A stretch of 64,000 nt of DNA, taken from assembly GCA_018257865.1 (NCBI GenBank), contig JAEUBA010000002.1:1-64000 (forward strand), given 5' to 3'. Shown here in pieces: positions 60,628-64,000 of this stretch (the first letter of the stretch is position 1; every line of letters starts with the position of its first letter). Source of the stretch: Stereocaulon alpinum (lineage: Eukaryota > Ascomycota > Lecanoromycetes > Lecanorales > Stereocaulaceae). The notes beneath the pieces were generated by a model. It worked only from the letters and a program-made list of their open reading frames with translations. It was not told the DNA's origin and searched no databases. Made by a program: the position numbers and the translations under genes.

Positions 60628-61553
60628 GACGGCCGATCGTACCTCTCCCTGTCGCTATAGAAGCATTAGCACGAAAAAAGGTAGTGAATGGTTTCGGAAC
60701 TAAATATACGGTGCCGTGTTCGGCGAGGCAGTCTGCTACCTCCCTCCTCAATTCCTTGGCTGCAAGTATGCCTTGCGGACTCGTTGAGAATGAGTCCCTT
60801 GACCTTGAAAAGGAGTCAGTTTGTGGAGCTTGATGTATGGGTAAGGTAGAGGAGACATTGACAACTCACCTGCCAATCCACGTGAAGCTTGATGTATTTA
60901 TAAAAGAATAGTCATGACGTTCGTAGGAGAAAGGTGTTGATAGATATATCGTCGATTAGAAGTTCAGGGGCTGATGAGAAGAAAATCTTTGAGGGGAAAG
61001 ATGAACTTTCTAAGTGATGAAGGATGCCACGCTAGAAGCTCTCGCAGGAGAGTCAATGATGTGCTCAAAGTATGAAACTTCACCGGTTTTGATCAGGAAG
61101 ACGATGAATATGACTAGTGATACGAGTGATGTCTTAGCATTCACCCTCAACGATCTTGAATTTCTAAGCCTAGGTAAGGGACTTTGAGGTCTCGCCTTGT
61201 CAAGTGCAGGGCTTTGATTTCGACCTCGATTGAGCATAGAAGATTTGCCCTCAATATGAGCTGATAACGCTCTAACACTGCCAGCTGGGAAGACATCGCT
61301 GTAACTGTCAAGGCGACTTGACTATCCATGCTACTCAAGCTCGAGATATGAAGATTTAGAGTCATATTCAATTCTAGAAGCGAAAGTTGTCAGAACATAA
61401 CTCGGTACTAATTTTCGCAGGCGACGAACTTACGTACCTCCAGGTCAATCGCTAAGCCTTCAACTTATGCTTGACCCCACTGTCTTCTACGCTTGTGATG
61501 TTGTTTTGCCACTCGCTCAGCTCTCCAAATGATCGACATGTGATCAGGGAGCT
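60628..61553. other. Intergenic region with one doubtful minus-strand gene
   Basis: Two overlapping minus-strand open frames, 61,147-61,371 (74 codons, starting MNMTLNLHISSLSSMDSQ) and 61,010-61,237 (75 codons, with the hydrophobic stretch SLVSLVIFIVFLI), could be exons of one small membrane protein, but I could not fix a splice junction. No domain was recognised. The rest, 60,628-61,009, shows nothing. Confidence 0.35.
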
Positions 61554-62816
61554 TTAGTCTATATCATGCACTGTTAATCCCGGAAGAAAGCTAGAGTTGG
61601 TGACTATTGCATGATAGCCATCCTCGCCACCGCTCCATGCAAGTCCCATGTCCATTTCGAGCTGTCTCAAGTCAAGCTCAAGCTTTCCTGGGGCAGAGGC
61701 TCCCATCACTTGCTCGTCCAGGCTTTCCAACTTTGACACATCCAACCAGGGAAACATCCTGGGAATCCAGATTCGGACGTAGTCAGGGTAGGCGAGTAAA
61801 GCTTTCCATGTTAGGGGCTGTAAGTCCTTCAAAGGGGTTTCAAGCTCTTGTGCAAGTTCCCAAGCGTGCTTAGGGTCATCTCCGTTTGCCATGTGCAAGA
61901 TTGTGGGATTGAGAAACCAGTTGATGAAATTGGTGTCACTTTCGCAGAGACCGCTTTGGCCCGCGTGTTGGTTCTTGGATCTACGGAACTCCAAATAGGC
62001 AGTTTCTGGGCCAAGAATGCGATGAACAGCATTGATGTACTGATCCCAAAGTCTAAAGTCTAGACCTGGTCCAAGATTGTACAGGCTCTGTTCGCGGGGT
62101 GCGTTGTTCTGAACCGATTCATTGTCTGAAAGTCCTGTAATGACGTTAAACCACTGCTGATCGTATATGCGTTCGCCTCGTGTCAGAAATTGTCGTTGCT
62201 GCGTCTTGCATAGTCTTGGTGCAATATATCTAAAGAAATCACCGAAATATTGAACAGCTAAAGAGTCGTCGGCCTTAGGTAATTGTAGCATCCAGAGGTA
62301 CTGTTTCAAGGCCGCAGGATTCTCGTGCATACTCTGCATGCTATACAATATGTTCCTAGGACAGAGGTCCAAGCCTAGCTTATGGAGGCGAGCATTTATG
62401 GCGTTGATGCCGATTGCGGTAGGCCTGTCGCTCCCGTTCTTCTTCCACCTCAAGAAAATCCATTTCTTTGACAAGAGACGTTTTCCGTCTTCATAGCTAC
62501 ACGGAGTATCATGAAATCTCTTTGTGCTCTTTTGCAATGGGGATCTCCCCTCCTCATGCCTCGAATCCTGCAAAGCCTTGTACAGTGGTGGAACGGCTTC
62601 TATTCGCATCTGGTGCTGGGTTTGCCTTTCTTCGATAAATTCCGAGGTGCTGAAGGATATGTTGTTCGGAAGAGGGTTCAAGCATCGAATGGTGACGCGC
62701 TGGGAGGGCCGGAATCGTTGCTGGAGGATGGCGAGTGTGGAGTTGAGATATGATCTCACATGTCGGCAACAGAGGTGAGTAGGTCGAAACATGTAGCTAC
62801 CCCGGATTGAGTCCAA
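61554..62816 (-). CDS. Hypothetical protein of 420 residues, possible mitochondrial presequence
   Basis: Uninterrupted frame, not assigned to any family I know. Residues 9-60 are basic with few acidic residues (MFRPTHLCCRHVRSYLN onward), which would suit mitochondrial import if translation starts at Met9 and not at MDSIRG. Residues about 110-170 contain WIFLRWKKN and an INARLHKLGLDL segment of helical character. Residues about 280-400 are Trp- and acid-rich (INWFLNP, HAWELAQELETPLKDL, WIPRMFPWLDV). There are no predicted membrane segments. Normal codon variety and length support a real gene. It is divergent to the SYF2 gene, with 289 bp between the two starts. Confidence 0.7.
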   Translation of the reverse strand: MDSIRGSYMFRPTHLCCRHVRSYLNSTLAILQQRFRPSQRVTIRCLNPLPNNISFSTSEFIEERQTQHQMRIEAVPPLYKALQDSRHEEGRSPLQKSTKRFHDTPCSYEDGKRLLSKKWIFLRWKKNGSDRPTAIGINAINARLHKLGLDLCPRNILYSMQSMHENPAALKQYLWMLQLPKADDSLAVQYFGDFFRYIAPRLCKTQQRQFLTRGERIYDQQWFNVITGLSDNESVQNNAPREQSLYNLGPGLDFRLWDQYINAVHRILGPETAYLEFRRSKNQHAGQSGLCESDTNFINWFLNPTILHMANGDDPKHAWELAQELETPLKDLQPLTWKALLAYPDYVRIWIPRMFPWLDVSKLESLDEQVMGASAPGKLELDLRQLEMDMGLAWSGGEDGYHAIVTNSSFLPGLTVHDID

Positions 62817-63105
62817 GCAATCTCCACGACCTGGTTAGACCTTTCCTTTGCGTCAATTGCACGTAGCGTGCGAAGAGGTATGATACTCTAGCTCTCGATC
62901 ATCACACTCTAAATGAACGTTGGGCTCAGAGCCCTAAATTACGGAGTCACAACGGCCCGAGCGGCCTTTTGACACGCTTGCTGCCATGCGTTACTTCATC
63001 CTTACCCAAGCGAGCCAAGCACTTTTAGACCAGTACCGGACAGTCGAAGAGAGGAATTACACCCAACATAGGAATCTCGGAGGAAGCTCTTTGAGCGCCG
63101 AAGCC
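62817..63105. promoter_or_regulatory. Divergent promoter region between the 420-residue protein gene and SYF2
   Basis: The two start codons point away from each other across 289 bp, so both promoters must lie in this interval. No TATA box or known operator stands out. An upstream in-frame ATG at 62,986 would extend SYF2 by 40 residues, but MPPNKRRK at 63,106 matches the usual beginning of the family better. Confidence 0.5.
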
Positions 63106-64000
63106 ATGCCCCCCAACAAGAGACGCAAGATTGCACCTCGCTCAGGCTCTGAAGACCGAGACCTGGAAGGGGGAGCTGAGGGCGCAGAGTCGCAAGGAGC
63201 ATACATTGGCGACAAGCCACAGGAGAATGAAGAATCTGTGACCTTAGATACGGGTGCTGCCTCGGCAGATAAAACAAAGGATAGGCAAGAACGGTTCAAG
63301 GCTCTTCAGGCCCGCGCAGTAAGTCTTGGTCCCATTAAATCTCAACCATAGCTGTGTTAAGTTGTCAACAGCAAAAGTCAGCGAAGACGAATCTCAAAGA
63401 AGCAGCCGCCGAATCACAGCGTCTGGCTACCGATCCCAACATACTCTCTTCACTTTCCCGCAAACAAGCCTTTGCCTCCCACAACCTGCTGAAAGCTGAT
63501 ACGGCCGCGGCCGGAGAAGACTTCGAGCGGAAACGAGCTTGGGACTGGACGATCGATGAGTCGGAGAAATGGGATAAGCGAATGGGGAAGAAAGAGAAGC
63601 ATCGCGAAGATGTAGCATTCCAGGATTACACACAAGATGCACGCAAAATATACAAGCGGCAGCTCCGCGAGCTTCAGCCTGATTTAGAAGTGTACGAGAA
63701 AGAGAAAGCGGCGGCGGTGCAGAAAGCGGCTCTTAGCGGAGGCCTCGAGATCGTTGAGACGGATGATGGAGAGCTAGTGGCCGTGGACAAGAACGGCACC
63801 TTCTATTCCACGGCCGACAGTACAGACTTCATCGAAAACAAGCCCGAGAAATCAGCTGTGGACCGACTAGTCAAAGACCTTCAAAAGGCGGAGGAGACCA
63901 GGTTGAAGAAGAGAAGAGACAGAGGCAAGGGCGACGATGATGGAGACGTCACGTTCATCAACGACAAGAACAAGCAGTTCAATCAGAAACTTGCACGTTT
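63106..64000 (+). CDS. SYF2: Pre-mRNA-splicing factor SYF2 (partial, cut by window end)
   Basis: Exon 1 is 63,106-63,318 (71 codons) and exon 2 runs from 63,372 past the window end. The 53-bp intron starts GTAAGT and ends CAACAG and joins FKALQARA to QKSAKTNLKEAA in phase. The family signature is clear: DPNILSSLSRKQAFASHNLL, then FERKRAWDWTIDESEKWDKR, then DVAFQDYTQDARKIYKRQL, then a lysine-rich end near DVTFINDKNKQFNQKLARF. SYF2 is a component of the Prp19-associated (NTC) complex of the spliceosome, acting in the nucleus. About 280 residues are visible; only a short C-terminal tail should be missing. The acidic Ser/Glu-rich N-terminus (residues 10-60) is variable in the family. The gene is intact. 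Confidence 0.95.

Overview
The window is one chromosome end of a filamentous ascomycete (Pezizomycotina). The evidence is a terminal CCCTAA array at base 1, about 45.4 kb of repeats carrying an extreme RIP signature (CpA and TpG almost absent, replaced by TpA, while CpG survives), and downstream genes with short introns of 46-65 bp. Class-level placement (perhaps Dothideomycetes) is a guess.

Layout of the repeat block (1-45,545): telomere (1-123); unassigned subtelomeric sequence with a tandem duplication; a RIP-destroyed telomere-linked RecQ-type helicase (about 2,040-6,620, + strand); a Gypsy remnant (about 6,640-8,620, - strand); Gypsy element A (8,621-17,577, -); a Copia remnant (17,578-18,334, +); Gypsy element D (18,335-24,390, -); unassigned sequence (24,391-24,860); Gypsy element B (24,861-44,962, +), a sister copy of A in inverted orientation; and a RIPed flank to 45,545. 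B contains three nested insertions: a 1.2-kb non-autonomous retroelement (F), a 5.4-kb Tad1-type LINE (E) and a 6.9-kb Gypsy element (C). A contains two: another copy of the non-autonomous element (F') and a 5'-truncated LINE (G). Target-site duplications were read by eye for B, C, D, E, F, F' and G. The homologous positions of A and B give empty sites for four of the five nested insertions by direct reading and a close match for the fifth. After removing nested DNA, A is 6,514 bp and B 6,560 bp, and the difference is explained by one 48-bp deletion in A's reverse transcriptase. All four Gypsy families (A/B, C, D, H) keep a recognisable C-terminal chromodomain.

At about 45,546 the composition changes abruptly to normal coding DNA. 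The gene part holds: a short-chain dehydrogenase with a mitochondrial-like presequence (47,018-48,077, +); a zinc-finger/J-domain protein (48,847-50,220, +); an amino-acid transporter of the AAAP type (51,145-53,112, -); a hybrid histidine kinase with an MHYT membrane sensor (55,416-58,528, -); a RING-finger pseudogene (59,692-60,627, -); an unrecognised 420-residue protein (61,554-62,816, -); and the 5' part of the splicing factor SYF2 (from 63,106, +), cut by the window end. The intact genes look unrelated in function; they are ordinary genes next to a heterochromatic chromosome end.

Strongest observations: RIP mutation fades at the outer tips of all four LTR elements while the inner LTR copies are fully mutated; a chromodomain-bearing Gypsy element (C) seems to carry an extra antisense reading frame; and a LINE family and an apparently non-coding 1.2-kb partner share a 3' end with a tetranucleotide tail.
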